The translations under genes were made by a program, and so were the position numbers. A stretch of DNA of 64,000 nt, from NCBI GenBank assembly GCA_047967505.1, contig CM106538.1; one strand, written 5' to 3'. The notes under the pieces were generated by a model. The model was not told where the DNA came from. It ran no database searches and saw nothing but the letters and a program-made list of their open reading frames with translations. The stretch is from Dipteris shenzhenensis (Eukaryota; Polypodiophyta; Polypodiopsida; Gleicheniales). Of the stretch, positions 1 to 11,336 are shown piece after piece; the stretch's first letter is position 1; every line of letters starts with the position of its first letter.

Positions 1-121
1 TGGCTTACACAACTAAGAAGAGGAAAACTATTTTCAGCCTCCACCTTTGTGTGTATTCCCCCATTGTGTATGTGAGAAAGCCACAAGTGAGACTCCTTCC
101 CTCTCTCCCACTATCTTCACA
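1..121 (+). repeat. 5' LTR of copia element, 3' end only
   Basis: This matches the last 121 bases of the 3' LTR with two transitions and ends in CA directly before the primer-binding site. The upstream part of the LTR, with the promoter, lies before the window. Confidence 0.95.
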
Positions 122-133
122 TGGTATCAGAGC
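122..133 (+). other. Primer-binding site of copia element
   Basis: The 12 bases TGGTATCAGAGC follow the LTR with no gap. This is the usual plant primer-binding site complementary to the 3' end of initiator methionine tRNA, which primes minus-strand DNA synthesis. Confidence 0.93.
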
Positions 134-664
134 CTTGTTCGTGGTAAGGAGCTCAAGAAAGCAAGCCAAGTTCGTGGTGTCCTGGTAAGAGGACCAGTGT
201 TGCTTTCCTATTTCGAGTTTGGGAGCAAATCTCTGCAGGTAGCACAGCCAGAAGTGCAAGAGTGCACTGTCTCAGATTGAGACGCCCTTCGCGGTGTGGC
301 GAGAGCGCAGTATATGCTACGGGAGAGGGCGAAGCCTTTAGTGACTTTAATTTTCTGATTCGAGGCCATTTCGGGGCCCGTTTTGGAGACGGAAGTTCTC
401 CGCAGGCACTCAGAAAAAGGCCCTGTTTTTGCTGTGCGACCACTGTTCTGCGGGTCGGTGAAAAGTTGCCGCAGAAATTGCATCGTATGCCTTTGTGCAG
501 AGATATTGGGAGTTGCAGATTCATGCTTGTTGCCTGTTGATGCAAAATTGTCACTAGGAAGTGACTGTGTGGTGAAATACCACTTTCGTCAGTTTTGCAG
601 TTCTGCCCGTGTGAGGCAAAAGCTGTGTTTTTTGCAGTGACAGAATATTTTGCAGTGTTTTGCA
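134..664 (+). other. Untranslated leader of copia element
   Basis: About 530 bases between the primer-binding site and the gag start. The ORFs inside it overlap on both strands and resemble nothing. Its first part (134-250) is shared with the inverted relative at about 61.5 kb, so it belongs to the element. No gene seen. Confidence 0.8.
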
Positions 665-1666
665 ATGGCATCTGATTCCCTTTCACAGATTGTCACTGAA
701 AAGCTTGACAAGAACAACTTCCAAGCATGGAAGTTTAGAATGACGAATTTCTTGATGGGAAAAGGCTATTGGGAGTTCATTACAGGAAATGAAGAAGAAC
801 CTGTTCTTCCTAATGTTCCCAGTTAACAGGAAATGCAGGCATTCAAAGGATGGCATGAGAGAGCTAGGAAAGTTATGTACTGGCTGTCTATCAGTATTTC
901 GGACTCCATGATTGTGCATATTCAGGATGCAAATACGCCAAAGGAGGCATGGGATACTTTGGCAAAAATGTATATCACAAATACGCAAGCCAGGAAAATG
1001 CAACTCAAACAGGAGTTGCACAATGTGCAAAGAGAAAATTTGAGCATAAATGACTACCACATGAAAGTGAAGAAAATTGCAGATGCACTTGCTTCCATTG
1101 GGTCGCCAGTGGATGATGACGATTTGGTCTCTGTGACCTTGAATGGTCTAGGAAAGGATTATGCACAGTTCCGGACATCCATTGCCGTCCGTGAAAAATT
1201 TCCTGATTTTGAGGAGTTGATTGCTCTTCTAATTTCCGAAGAGCAAAGAAATGGGGGTGCATCTTCTTCAGCAGGAACTTCAAAAGAAACTGTCTTCTAC
1301 TCAAATGCTGGCAGAGGTAGAGGCAGAGGTAGAGGAGGCCGATCTGCATGCCGTGGTAGAAATCAGAATATGCAGCAAACGCAAGAAAACCAGTCCTATG
1401 TAGGAGGACGTGGTAACTCTAGAGGCAGGGGGAGCCAAAGAGGCCGTGGTGGATGGCAGAGAGGCCAAAATGCAAACAGCAATATTGAATGCTACTATTG
1501 TGGCAAAATGGGTCATATGGCTAAGGACTGCTATAAAAAGCAGAATGACATTATGAATGGAAAATTGCAGCAAGGCAATTATGCATCCTCTAGTAGACAG
1601 GGTGATGACAGAAATGAGCATTTGTTTATGGTGCAGCGTATGACAAATTCTGTAACAAGTGCATAA
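665..1666 (+). pseudogene. copia gag (capsid and zinc-knuckle nucleocapsid), broken
   Basis: Gag would form the virus-like particle and bind element RNA. Translation from the ATG at 665 gives MASDSLSQIVTEKLDKNNF, the usual start of plant copia gag, then a TAA at 824-826. The same frame resumes from 827 and runs to a second TAA at 1664-1666. Near the end are an Arg/Gly-rich RNA-binding stretch (about 1310-1470) and one intact CCHC knuckle, CYYCGKMGHMAKDC (about 1491-1532). Gag and the following pol segment share a frame, so the parent had one long polyprotein. The ATG at 833 is only the first Met after the stop and is not a likely natural start. Confidence 0.93.
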
Positions 1667-3438
1667 GAAAGCAATGATGTGTGGTATGTTGACTCGAGTG
1701 CGTCAAACCACATGACAGGTCACGCTGAATGGATGCAGGATGCAAGAAAAATGGAAAAACCAGGATTTGTGGAGACTGGTGATGATACTGCACATCCTAT
1801 TGTGCAGATTGGCAAAATTCCTTTGTCTATGCAGGATGGGAAAAAGAAATACTTATTTGATGTATTTCATGTCCGAACATCACCAAGAACCTGGTTTCTG
1901 TTGGTCAAATGGTTGAGCAGGGCTTGCAGGTTTGATTTAATCCTCATGGATGCTTTGTTGAGGATATGAAAAATAACGGTCGCTTGATAGCAAAAGGAAA
2001 GAAGAAGGGCAGGATGTTTACGTTGGATGCAGACATGCCTGAATTGAGTGCAGCAATGTTTGCACATGGGACCGCTGTAGTTGTAGATATTGATATCTGG
2101 CACAAACACATTGGTCATGTTAATATACAGCGACTTAAATCAATGCAAGCCCAAAATATTGTTACAGGATTGCCAAAATTCAAGGTTGCAGAAATGCACA
2201 AGGTTTGTGAAGCCTGTCAATTTGGGATACAGGCAAGGAAACCTTTTCCTAGGCATGTTCAAGAGAGTAAAAAGCCATTGGAATTAATCCACTCTGATGT
2301 GTGGACTACAAAAGCTGCATCTATTGGAGGCTGTCACTATTTTGTCACATTTATTGATGACTTCAGCAGAAAACTGTGGGTGTATTTTATGAAAAAGAAA
2401 AGTGAAGTGTTTGGGCACTTCAAAGCTTTCAAAGCTATGGTTGAAAAAGAAACAGGCCTGCAAATAAAATGCCTAAGGTCAGATGGAGGGGGAGAGTACC
2501 TCTCAAATGAGTTTGCAAGGTTCTTGCAGGAGCATGGTATAAAGCAGCAATACTCATGCAGTCATACCCCACAGCAAAATGGAATTGCAGAAAGAAAAAA
2601 CAGGCATATTGGAGAGGTATCTCGGGCTATGCTAAATGAAAAAGATCTACCAGATTATTATTCGGCTGAAGCAGTTGCTACAGTAGTCTATATAATGAAC
2701 AGGACTCCCACTGCAGCAATACATGGCATGACGCCAGAGGAGATGTATACTGGTAGGAAACCAGATATTTCTCATTTGAAGATTTTTGGTTGCATTGCCT
2801 ATGTCCATGTGCCAGATGAGTTGAGGCCCAAGTTGGATCCAAAAGCTGAGAAGTGCGTCTTTATTGGTTATTCTCTGCAGCAGAAAGGGTATAGATGCTA
2901 TAACCCTTCTACACGTAAGTTCACAGTGAGCAAAGATGTTGTTTTTGATGAGATGAGCAGCTGGTATAAACCAGTAAATGTGATGATTGATGTAGATGCA
3001 CAAAATGGTAATGCTGCACAGAATGCACAGCAGCAATCACAAAATATCAGTGGACCTGGAGTGTCCTCTACCAGTGGTTCACATACTTCGCCATGGACAG
3101 GCAAATTGAGATCAGGAGAATCCCCTCAAAGCAATGCAGAGAGTGGTACGCAGGTATCACGAAAAGAAAAAGAGAAGGTAGATCAGCCCATGTATGATGT
3201 GAATGCAGGTCACTCTTGTGTGGATGGTGAATCCAATGGCTCAGAACAAAGCATTAATGATGAGTTGGGTATTCCTTCTGTTGTTACACCTGGAGTAAGG
3301 AAGACCAGGGATGTTTTGAGAGCACCTGGAAGTGAGCCTATTTTGCGCAGGTCTACCAGGGTTAGGTATCCTGTGGATAGGCTGAAATATGATGGATTTA
3401 TAGCCATTCACTATGCCTATATGGTCAAAGTGATATAG
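1667..3438 (+). pseudogene. copia protease and integrase region, broken
   Basis: The protease begins just after the gag stop with WYVDSSASNHMTG. Plant copia proteases normally have a D-S-G-A/C-S-x-H motif, so the catalytic Asp is present but the Gly is Ser here. The frame changes near 1871 and a TGA lies near 1932. From 1966 the frame is open: the GAG-pre-integrase HHCC region (2098-2225, with H..H and CEAC), then the integrase core with acidic residues in DVWTTK, FIDDFSRK, LRSDGGGEY and QQNGIAERKNR, the D,D,E set needed for DNA joining. A Ser/Gln-rich linker follows and ends at a TAG at 3436-3438. Confidence 0.93.
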
Positions 3439-3459
3439 GAACCAGAACCCACTTCTTTT

Positions 3460-3513
3460 GAGCAAGCCATGGGAAATGAAAAATGGGAGCAAGCCATGGG
3501 AAATGAAAAATGG
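3460..3513 (+). repeat. 27-bp in-frame tandem duplication in copia pol
   Basis: Two exact 27-base units (3460-3486 and 3487-3513) each encode EQAMGNEKW, followed by a third diverged start EKAMDEEM. This is the conserved entry to the RT domain, normally present once. The duplication adds nine residues and keeps the frame. Confidence 0.93.
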
Positions 3514-4994
3514 GAGAAAGCCATGGATGAAGAAATGGATGCCTTGGATGCTAATGCTACATGGGAATTGGTGCCTTTGCCTAAAGGCAAGAATGCAATT
3601 GGCTGTAAATGGGTTTATAAGATCAAGCACAATGCAGATGGTTCTGTGAATAGATACAAGGCAAGATTAGTTGTCAAGGGGTATGCACAGACATATGGCA
3701 TTGATTATGAAGAAACTTTCAGCCCGGTTGCAAGGATGGCAACCGTAAGAGCAGCCATTGCTATGGCTGCATCAAAGGGATGGTCTTTACATCAGATGGA
3801 TGTAAAGAATGCCTTCTTGCATGGTGATTTACAAGAAGAGGCCTTTATGGAGCAGCCAACAGGTTATGTTCATGCAATTCATCCTGAGTTTGTTTGCAGG
3901 TTGAAGAAAGCCTTGTATGGCTTGAAGCAAGCACCTAGAGCATGGTCTGACAAGATAGGACAGTATCTTGTCACTATTGGCTTTCAGATTTCCAAGGCAG
4001 ATTTCTCACTCTATGTGAGAAAAACAGAGGAAGGGATTATGTTGCTGGTCATTTATGTTGATGATTTGATCATCACAGGTGACAGTGATGAAGATATCCT
4101 TCATGTGAAAATGCTATTGAGGCAGAAGTTTGAGATGAAGGATTTGGGAGAGCTGCGTTATTTCTTGGGCATTGAGGTGATTAGATCACCAAGTGGGATA
4201 CAGCTCTTGCAGAGGCAGTATGGACTGGACATGTTGTCCAAATATGGGATGACATGCTGTAAGCCTATTTCAGTTCCTTTGGAGCAGAATGTGAAGCTGA
4301 GCGCAGATGCAGGTGAGCTTCTGGAGGACCCTACTATGTAGAGACGCATAGTAGGAAGTTTGATTTACATGACTATTACCAGGCCAGCTATGTTGTTGGG
4401 TTGGTAAGTCAGTTTATGCAGGCTCCAAGGAAACCGCATTTGGATGCGGCTAGACGCATACTCAGGTATGTGAAGTCCACATTGCAGTATGGACTATTTT
4501 ATGAGGCTGGGGTTCAGATACAGTTGCATGGATACACTGATGCTGATTGGGCTGGTAGTATTTCTGATAGACGATCTACCAGTGGGTATGTGTTCTCTTT
4601 TGGGAGTGCTACAGTCACTTAGAGCAGCAACAAACAACCTACAGTTGCCTTGTCGAGCACAGAGGCTGAGTACAGGGATGCAGCAATGGCTGCATGTGAG
4701 GTAGCTTGGTTGCATAAGCTACTCTATGATATGCATCAGTCTACAGATGGGCCAGTTGTCATTTATTGTGACAACATGAGCAGCATACACTTGGCAAAGA
4801 ACCCAGTCTTTCATGCTAGAACAAAGCACATTGAGGTGCATTATCACTATGTGCGGGAGAAGGTTTTACTAGGTCTTATTGATCTAGTTTATGTCAGCAC
4901 AGAGGATCAGGTAGCTGACATATTCACGAAAGCATTGGGCGCAGAGAAGCTACGCAAGTTCAGAGACCTGCTTGGTGTGCAGGAATTGGGATTG

Positions 4995-5008
4995 AGCTCG
5001 AGGGGGAG
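4995..5008 (+). other. Polypurine tract of copia element
   Basis: The purine-rich run ending agggggag sits directly before the 3' LTR start TGTTGAG. It is where RNase H would leave the primer for plus-strand DNA synthesis. Confidence 0.8.
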
Positions 5009-5360
5009 TGTTGAGATATCGAGCTCCACTCGCGATATGCCAGGGTGACTGTTGTGCATTTATGTCACCGACTTGTTAGTTGGAGATACGGTTGGTACAC
5101 CGCCCACGAATAATAGCTGGATGACAGCTATCCTTATCTACACTAGTTCGTGGCTCAGTTAGTATGCCACCTTAGTTAGTTGAGTTTGGTTTGAGACCCA
5201 CATATAGGGTTCTTCTATTTCTTTGTACTAGAGTTCTTTTGGCTTACACAACTAAGAAGAGGAAAACTGTTTTCAGCCTCCACCTTTGTGTGTATTCCCC
5301 CATTGTGTATGTGAGAAAGCCGCAAGTGAGACTCCTTCCCTCTCTCCCACTATCTTCACA
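5009..5360 (+). repeat. 3' LTR of copia element
   Basis: 352 bases from TGTTGAGATATCG to ACTATCTTCACA, with TG..CA ends. Its last 121 bases are the ungapped counterpart of the 5' LTR. A TATA-like stretch (catatagg at 5202-5209) could be the element promoter, with transcript ends expected around 5215-5280. Confidence 0.93.
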
Positions 5361-5580
5361 GGAGGGAGATTTGGGGTAGAGAGGAGGCTTGGGAAGGGAG
5401 TTTGGTGCTCCACGTGGTGGCGGCTAGAGGTAGAGCTACGCAGTCAGTCTAATCCGCGTGCAGTCTAGCCACGTGTTGCTCCAAATTCAAACCCGCGCAT
5501 AGTCACAGTCTAACCTGTGCACAGTCGTGTCACTCCTATGCACGGTCTGACCCTCATACAGTCTGACTCGCGTACAATTT
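5361..5580. other. Flank without recognised gene
   Basis: Short diverged copies of a phrase like cgcrcagtctgac recur between 5435 and 5575 (cacagtctaacc, cacggtctgaccc, cagtctgactcgcg), so this is itself a degenerate short-period repeat. No coding potential recognised. Confidence 0.6.
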
Positions 5581-5597
5581 GCACAATCTGACACAGA

Positions 5598-5645
5598 GAG
5601 AGAGGGGGGGGGAAGGAGAGAGAGAGAGTGTGTGTGTGTGTGTGT
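5598..5645. repeat. GA/G-run/GT microsatellite
   Basis: A GA run with a G9 block, then a second GA run, passing directly into a GT run of about 16 bases. It lies upstream of the main GA tract. Confidence 0.9.
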
Positions 5646-5839
5646 AATAAATGGGGGCTGCAGGCCTACGGCCAGACTGCACTAAATGCGAAGAGCAGCC
5701 ACGCAGCGTGTGACATGAGGTAGATTGCGCCATGTGGCATAGAGAGGAGCAGAGTATGGACAAATGGAGGAGTGCCATGTGGCACGGAGCAGAGGGCAAA
5801 TGGCATGGCCTGTGGGTTTGCGAGAGAGACATTGAGAGG

Positions 5840-5995
5840 GAATATATATATATATATATATTCTCATATATTATATGTTATAAATGTATGATATATTTTA
5901 TATTTTATATAATATAAGTAATGTATTATATATATTATCTTATATATATCTAATATAATATATATATATATTATTTATTTATTTATAAGACAATT
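5840..5995. repeat. AT-rich simple repeat
   Basis: Almost pure A/T with runs of TA and ATATTTAT-like units, directly before the GA tract. No gene seen. Confidence 0.9.
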
Positions 5996-6003
5996 GTCCC
6001 ACT

Positions 6004-7264
6004 ATAGAGAGAGGGAGGAAGACAAAGCCAGATAAGAAAGAGAGGGGAAGATATGAGAGAGAGAGAGGGAGAAGAGAGAGAGAGAGAGAGAGAGCGAAAG
6101 AGCGAAAGAAAGAGAGAGAGAGAGAGAGATAAGAGAGAGAGGGAGCAGAGAGAGGGGAGAGAGAGAGAGACATAAGTGAGGAGGGGAGAGAGGGAGAGAG
6201 ACAAGAGACAAACAGCGAGAGCGAGAGATAGGCGAGGAGAGAGAGAGAGAAAGAAAGAGAGAGAGAGGAACAGGGGGAGAGAGAGAAAGAAGAACGAGAG
6301 AGGGAGCAGAGAGATAGAAAGAGAGAGGGAAAGAGAGAGAGAGAGAGGGAGGGAGGGAGAGAAGGAGAGAGAGAAAGAGTGAGAGGACAGAGACTGAGAG
6401 GACAGAGAGAGAGAGAGAGAGTAAGAGAGTAGAGAGAGAGAGACACACACAAAGAGAGAGAGAGAGAGAGACTGAGTGAGAGAGAGAGAGAGAGAGAGGG
6501 AGTAGAGAGAGAGAGAGGGAGGAGGAAAGAGAGAGAGAGAGAGAGAGAGAGAGGAAGATAAGAGAGAGAGAGAGAGGGAGCAAAGAGAGTGGAGAGAGAG
6601 AGAGATAAGCGAGGAGGGGAGAGAGGGAGAGAGACAAGAGAGAGACAGAGACAGTGAGAGATAAGCGAGGAGAGAGAGAGGGGGGAAGAGAGAGAGAGAG
6701 AAAGAGAGAGAGAAGAGTGAGAAAGGGAGGAGAGAGAGAGAGAGTGAGAGAGAGGGGAAGGGGAAGAGAGAGAAAGAGAGAGAAGAGCGAGAGGAGGAGA
6801 GAGAGAGAGAGGGCAGGGGGGAAGATGAGAGAGAGAGAGAGGGGATAGAGACTGAGAGGACACACACACACACACCTTTTTTTTTTTGTGGCACACACAG
6901 ACACACACACACACAGAGGCAAGGGGGAGCACGGAGAGAGAGAGAGAGATAAGCAAGGAGGGGAGAGAGGGAGAGAGACAAGAGAGGGAGAGAGACAAGA
7001 GAGAGAGAGAGCAAGAGATAAGAGAGAGCGACAGATGAGAGAGAGAGAGAGGGAGGGAGGGAGGGAGGGAGGGACGGAGGAAGGAGGAAACGACAGATGA
7101 GACAGAGAGAGAGAGAGAGAGAGAAATAGAGAGAGAGTAGAGACACAAAGAGAGAGAGAGAGAGAGAAGAGAGAGAGAGGGAGCAGAGAGAGGGGAGAGA
7201 GAGAGAGAGATAAGCGGGAGGGGAGAGACGGAGAGAGACAAAGAGAGCGAGAGATAAGCGAGGG

Positions 7265-7296
<32 letters not shown>

Positions 7297-7515
7297 AGAA
7301 GCATTATAGAGAGAGAGAGAGGCAGTATAGAGAGAGAGGGAGGAGGAAATCTTGAGCGAGAGAGAGAGAGAGAGAAAGAAATGAGGGAGAGAGGGAGGAG
7401 AGAGAAAGAGAGAGAGAAGCGAGGAGGGGAGAGAGGGAGAGAGACAAGAGAGAGACAGAGAGAGCAAGAGATAAGCGAGGAGAGAGAAAGAGAGAGAGAG
7501 AGAGAGCGAGAGAGG

Positions 7516-7553
<38 letters not shown>

Positions 7554-7610
7554 CAGACGGGGGGGTGGGGGGAAGAGCGAGAGAGAGAGAGAGAGGGGGG
7601 CAGGGGGGAA

Positions 7611-7648
<38 letters not shown>

Positions 7649-7682
7649 AGGAGAGATGAGAGAGAGAGAGAGAGAGAGAACA
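6004..7682. repeat. Very long GA-rich microsatellite tract
   Basis: About 1.7 kb of (GA)n with interspersed GGGA, GAGC, AAGA and short CA blocks. Larger phrases recur, for example agataagcgaggaggggagagagggagagagacaag-like units near 6170, 6605, 6950, 7205 and 7420, so it has grown by duplication of whole blocks as well as slippage. The minus strand has very long Ser-Leu ORFs that reflect only the CT repeat. The tract continues beyond the inserted gypsy element at 14624. Confidence 0.97.
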
Positions 7683-7687
7683 CTGAG
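7683..7687 (+). other. Target-site duplication, left copy (CTGAG)
   Basis: CTGAG directly precedes the 5' LTR and is repeated exactly after the 3' LTR at 14619-14623. A 5-bp duplication is normal for LTR retrotransposon integration. Confidence 0.93.
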
Positions 7688-8132
7688 TGTTATGCTCAAG
7701 TCGAGGTAACATGACCTCGAAAGGGTCGGTCGACATTTTCCTTTAAAGGATCAATGTTTGTATTATATTTGTTGAGCTTTACGTAAATGATCCGAAAGGA
7801 AAAGGTCCTTGGTGAGGGTGATATGGCACTAGACTAGGTGGATCTTAGGCTAAAGGGTCTAAATGCATTAAATGTGCCAAGGGGCAAATGATTCAATGAT
7901 ACCCCAAGAGAGGGGTAAATGATGCATTTAGGAGGTACCTTAGAATGAAGACATGTGGCATACTAGATCGATCTAGGGAATTGGGGCTCGTTGGGATTTG
8001 GCAAGCAGGAGCTTTCTTGTAACGTAATCTTCTTGACAGCTTGCTACCATCGAGGTTGGCTAGGAGGATAATCTGTGTGCCTATGCCCATGATTGAGTAA
8101 AAGTTTAGGCGTTGACAAAATTTCATGTATCA
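7688..8132 (+). repeat. 5' LTR of gypsy element
   Basis: 445 bases from TGTTATGCTC to CATGTATCA. It lacks 8 bases (near 7800) that the 3' LTR has. Confidence 0.95.
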
Positions 8133-8134
8133 TT

Positions 8135-8146
8135 TGGTATCAGAGC
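8135..8146 (+). other. Primer-binding site of gypsy element
   Basis: TGGTATCAGAGC two bases after the LTR end, complementary to the 3' end of initiator methionine tRNA. Confidence 0.93.
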
Positions 8147-9309
8147 ATGCAAGTGGATCACGAGAGTTGGAGCGGGGCTAGTTGGAAGAGCTATGGTCGT
8201 GCGTAGGTGTGATGTGGTGCATCATTGTAGAAGTCGCTGAAGAGCGATGTGTAGAGGCGATTGGCTGAGCTCATTGGCAAAACTTTGGTGGGAAGCCTTA
8301 GGTGCTTGACTGGAGGTTGTGCACGTTGCTTAGGGTCGTCATTTGCAAAGCTCATGGTTGGAATGTTGCTTAGTCGTTGGAGAGCTGCTGGTCATCGTCT
8401 TTGGGCTTGTTGCTGAAGAGCAATTATTGGAGTATCTGCTCAAGCCGATAGTTGGAGTTGCCCATTGTATTGGTTGCTTGGTCGTGTAGCGTTGATGCTC
8501 GCAAGGTCGTTTGTTAGTAAACGTGGTCACAAGTGTACAACTTGGTACCTTCAGGGCTCTTTGGCATCGTGTGAGGAATTTAGTTAGTGCTGAAGACTGG
8601 GACGAAACATTATATGATTGGCTAGCATTCGTATCGTGGGTCGATTGTGATGCGAAGTCCGTGAGTAAAATAGTCACATAGATCAGTCTTCTTGGTCATC
8701 GAATTGATCACTTTGGAATGAGAAAGATGACGCATTCTACCATGCATAAATTCAGTCGTGACTGCTGATATGCACTAGATGTTGAAAAGCTACGTATTTT
8801 TGAATTGGGCTGGTTGTTGCCTTCATGCGTAGGGCTCTCTTCATTTGAAGGCGAGGTTACTGGAGTTATGACTACCTGCAGAGAGCTACTGTGTGGTCAC
8901 GAGACTTGCTTGTGACATTTTGTTATTTGGAGATTTTGGTTATCAATGAGTACTATGCAGATAATAGATGATAACTGTTGAAGTGAGAGCTGGGGTGTTT
9001 TGGGTCTCCAACGAGGGTGTAGCTGAGCTACAGTAGGAATATTCATCTGGTTCAAATATAGGAACAACTTGATCTCTCTATGCTACATGAATGACTAGGG
9101 AGTTTTCTATGCCTTCTAAGTTTATTTGCCTCCGTGTTTAAGTTAATTCGGATTGCAGGAGTTTCCCTAGCACAGGGAAAAGTGGGTTTGGTTACACTGT
9201 GATATATGCCTGGTTAGCTATAAATTTGGAAGTTGGACTTTTGATTTGTAAATACAGTTTCAAGTGGTGTTTTATTTATTTATTTAAAAAAACACACCCA
9301 TTGACCAAA
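8147..9309 (+). other. Long untranslated leader of gypsy element
   Basis: About 1.16 kb between the primer-binding site and gag, without a recognisable coding region. Phrases such as gttgg-agttg and gctgaagagc recur loosely. Long leaders are common in plant gypsy elements. Confidence 0.75.
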
Positions 9310-10491
9310 ATGGAAGTAGAAGAAGCTTCTAGGGTGGATCTCATAGAGTCGAGAGTCCAGTCGACCCCGTAGGTGTCACGCCCAGCAGGTCATACACTAT
9401 CTAGTAGAATTGCAATGTTAGAGGATGCCTTGCAATAGATTTTAGCACAATAGTTACAAGCAAATGTAGGGCAATCTAAGCTCAGGAAAATGGTTCATAG
9501 TATGTCTACTAGACCATCTCGTGAAGAGAAAGGTAAATCTCCAATGGAACCGGAGTCCAGTGTTCATACGGTCGAGCCTAGGAGGGCTAAGGTGCCTAAT
9601 ATTGCCAATTATAGGCCAAAAAAGTATTCTAGTCGGATGTCTGACCATAGTTCCGATATCATAGAGACCTGGTTACACAAATGGGACGAGGCCTTCGCCA
9701 TTTGTGAAATCAAGAATGATATGAAAAAAATCTGCGAGGCCACCCATATGTTTAATGAGGCAACGGATAGATGGTGGATAAAATAGCAGAAAGATGGAGT
9801 GGCATCCACTACTTGGGAGGGGTTTAAAAAGGAATTTAGAAAACACTTCTTACCTCCTGATGTGGCATCCCGAGCTCAGTATTGAAACCTTCATCGAAGA
9901 AATTTATCAGTGGCGAAATACACTGATAAGTTCAGAGAAAGTGTAATGAAGGTTTATGAACCTCTACCTCAGTCAATCCAAGTAAGAGATTTTATCTTTG
10001 GATTGAATGATCAAATCAAGATGGAAGTTCGGGCTAAGTATGCGAACACGCTAGATGAAGCAATTGCCATAGCCCTGAACTATAAGGATACAAAAGGGAA
10101 CAGACCAAGTGGGTTTATGCAGGTTGGGACTCAATATGAGTACCCAAAGAAAACTGAGTTTAAGAAGAAAAGGATTAGCAAAGGGAGTGCCTCACAGCCT
10201 AGTGGTCAAGCCAAGTAGGCGAAACCAGTTGAGACTCCTAAATCAAGTACCACCATTGGAATGAAAAGAAAAGTAACACCAATGGCAGCCCGGGCTTGGT
10301 CAAAGTTTTCTTTGAACCTAGAGCAAAGAGAAAAAGCGAGGAGAGAAGGCTTGTGTTTTGGATGCCTTCAGCCTCATCAATGGAAAGATTGTCCACGAAA
10401 CAAGGATCGTCAGATGGCTAAGATGGTGATCTCAGAATGCGACATGGAAATGGAGGGAAGTCCCAAAGCAGAACAGATGCAGATCAGCTAG
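9310..10491 (+). pseudogene. gypsy gag, broken by several stops
   Basis: One frame can be followed from the ATG at 9310 to the TAG at 10489, interrupted by stops near 9370, 9439, 9451, 9784, 9882 and 10216. The middle carries the retrotransposon gag core, with YTDKFRESVMKVYEPLPQS and VRDFIFGLNDQIKMEV. A zinc knuckle follows, CFGCLQPHQWKDC, with C-x2-C-x3-H-x4-C spacing: one residue shorter than the usual C-x2-C-x4-H-x4-C before the His. Gag would form the particle and bind RNA. Pol starts in another frame overlapping the end of gag. Confidence 0.9.
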
Positions 10492-11336
10492 CGGGATCTT
10501 CTCAAAGGTCAGCACCTGTTTTGTTATGTGTGTTTGTTGCTAAGCTAGTAGCTAGTGCACTTGATAATGTCCTGTCAAAGCCCACAGCAACGGGTTTTAC
10601 AGCCTTTAATGATACGGAGTTAATTAAGATGAAAGGGCAAGTAGCTAATCATGATGTCATTGTGTTGTTTGACTCAGTGTCAACACACAATTTAATTAAC
10701 TCCAAGCTTGTAAAGAGGCTGAAACTAAAGACTAGCCCATCTGACTATGCATATACAGTCAGAATGGCAGATGGAAGTTCAACTGAAGTATGGGACCAAA
10801 GGGTTACCCAGTTGGAACTTCGAATTCAGGACTATGCGGAGAAGCTTGATTTTGAAATGACAAAGCTTGCTCATGCAAACATAGCCTTGGGTAAGGCTTG
10901 GCATTCTAGGAAGAATCAAGCCATAGATTGGAAAAAGCACATTTATCAATTCAAGATGAATGATGTGATGTATGTCCTACGAGGTGAAAAAGATATACCT
11001 CAAGGACCGTTGGTTTCCATAATGGAAATTCGAAAGGCTCAAGAAGAGTTTTTGTTCCTTTGTACAGCATCGGTAGAGCCGATTGATGACTCTTTGGCTA
11101 GCACTGATATTGCTCAAAATGGAGAGATGGCCAAGCTGGCTCATCAAATAGTAGAGGAGTTCTCTGATTGTTTTAGGGATGAGTTACCTTATGGGTTACC
11201 TCCAGAGCGGAATATTCAGCATAAGATTGAACTAATCCCGGGGGCAAAACCTGTAAATAGACCTCCCTATATGTTGAGTTTTACTGAAGAGGCAGAGGTA
11301 CGAAGACAACTGGAAGAATACCTCAAGCTGGGGTAG
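10437..11336 (+). pseudogene. gypsy protease and start of reverse transcriptase
   Basis: This frame overlaps gag and encodes the aspartic protease followed by the RT N-terminus (DELPYGLPPERNIQHKIELI, with the PPY element near 11265). The protease active site reads LFDSVSTHNLI. Functional relatives have D-S-G, so the conserved Gly is Val here, which should disrupt the catalytic loop. The frame ends in a TAG (11334-11336) inside the first unit of a tandem duplication. Confidence 0.9.

Larger units (their letters stand above)
3439..5048 (+). pseudogene. copia reverse transcriptase and RNase H, broken
   Basis: The frame continues from the integrase after the TAG at 3436. RT motifs include CKWVYKIK, RLVVKGYAQ, QMDVKNAFLHGDL and the catalytic YVDD at 4054-4065. 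A TAG at 4339 interrupts the thumb region, and a small deletion near 4395 changes frame. RNase H follows with TDADWAG, ALSSTEAEY and IYCDN, interrupted by a TAG at 4620 where relatives have Trp (TGG). The final frame runs over the polypurine tract into the 3' LTR and stops at 5048. These enzymes would copy element RNA into DNA; here they cannot be made as one chain. Confidence 0.93.
1..5360 (+). mobile_element. Ty1/copia LTR retrotransposon, inactivated, 5' LTR cut by window edge
   Basis: The order is partial 5' LTR (1-121), primer-binding site (122-133), leader, gag, protease, integrase, reverse transcriptase, RNase H, polypurine tract and 3' LTR (5009-5360). Integrase before RT is the Ty1/copia order. 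The 121 bases of 5' LTR align without gaps to 5240-5360 and differ at only two positions (30 and 83). The coding part carries in-frame stops at 824, 1664, about 1932, 3436, 4339 and 4620, plus frame changes near 1871 and 4395, so it cannot make its own polyprotein. The left target-site duplication lies outside the window; the right flank begins ggagg. A related LTR lies inverted at about 61.6 kb. Confidence 0.97.

Noticed and set aside
5979-7736. Minus-strand ORFs of 585, 566 and 306 residues made of Ser-Leu repeats
   Set aside because: They are the translation of a CT/GA simple repeat, which is open in several frames at once. Residue content is only the repeat.
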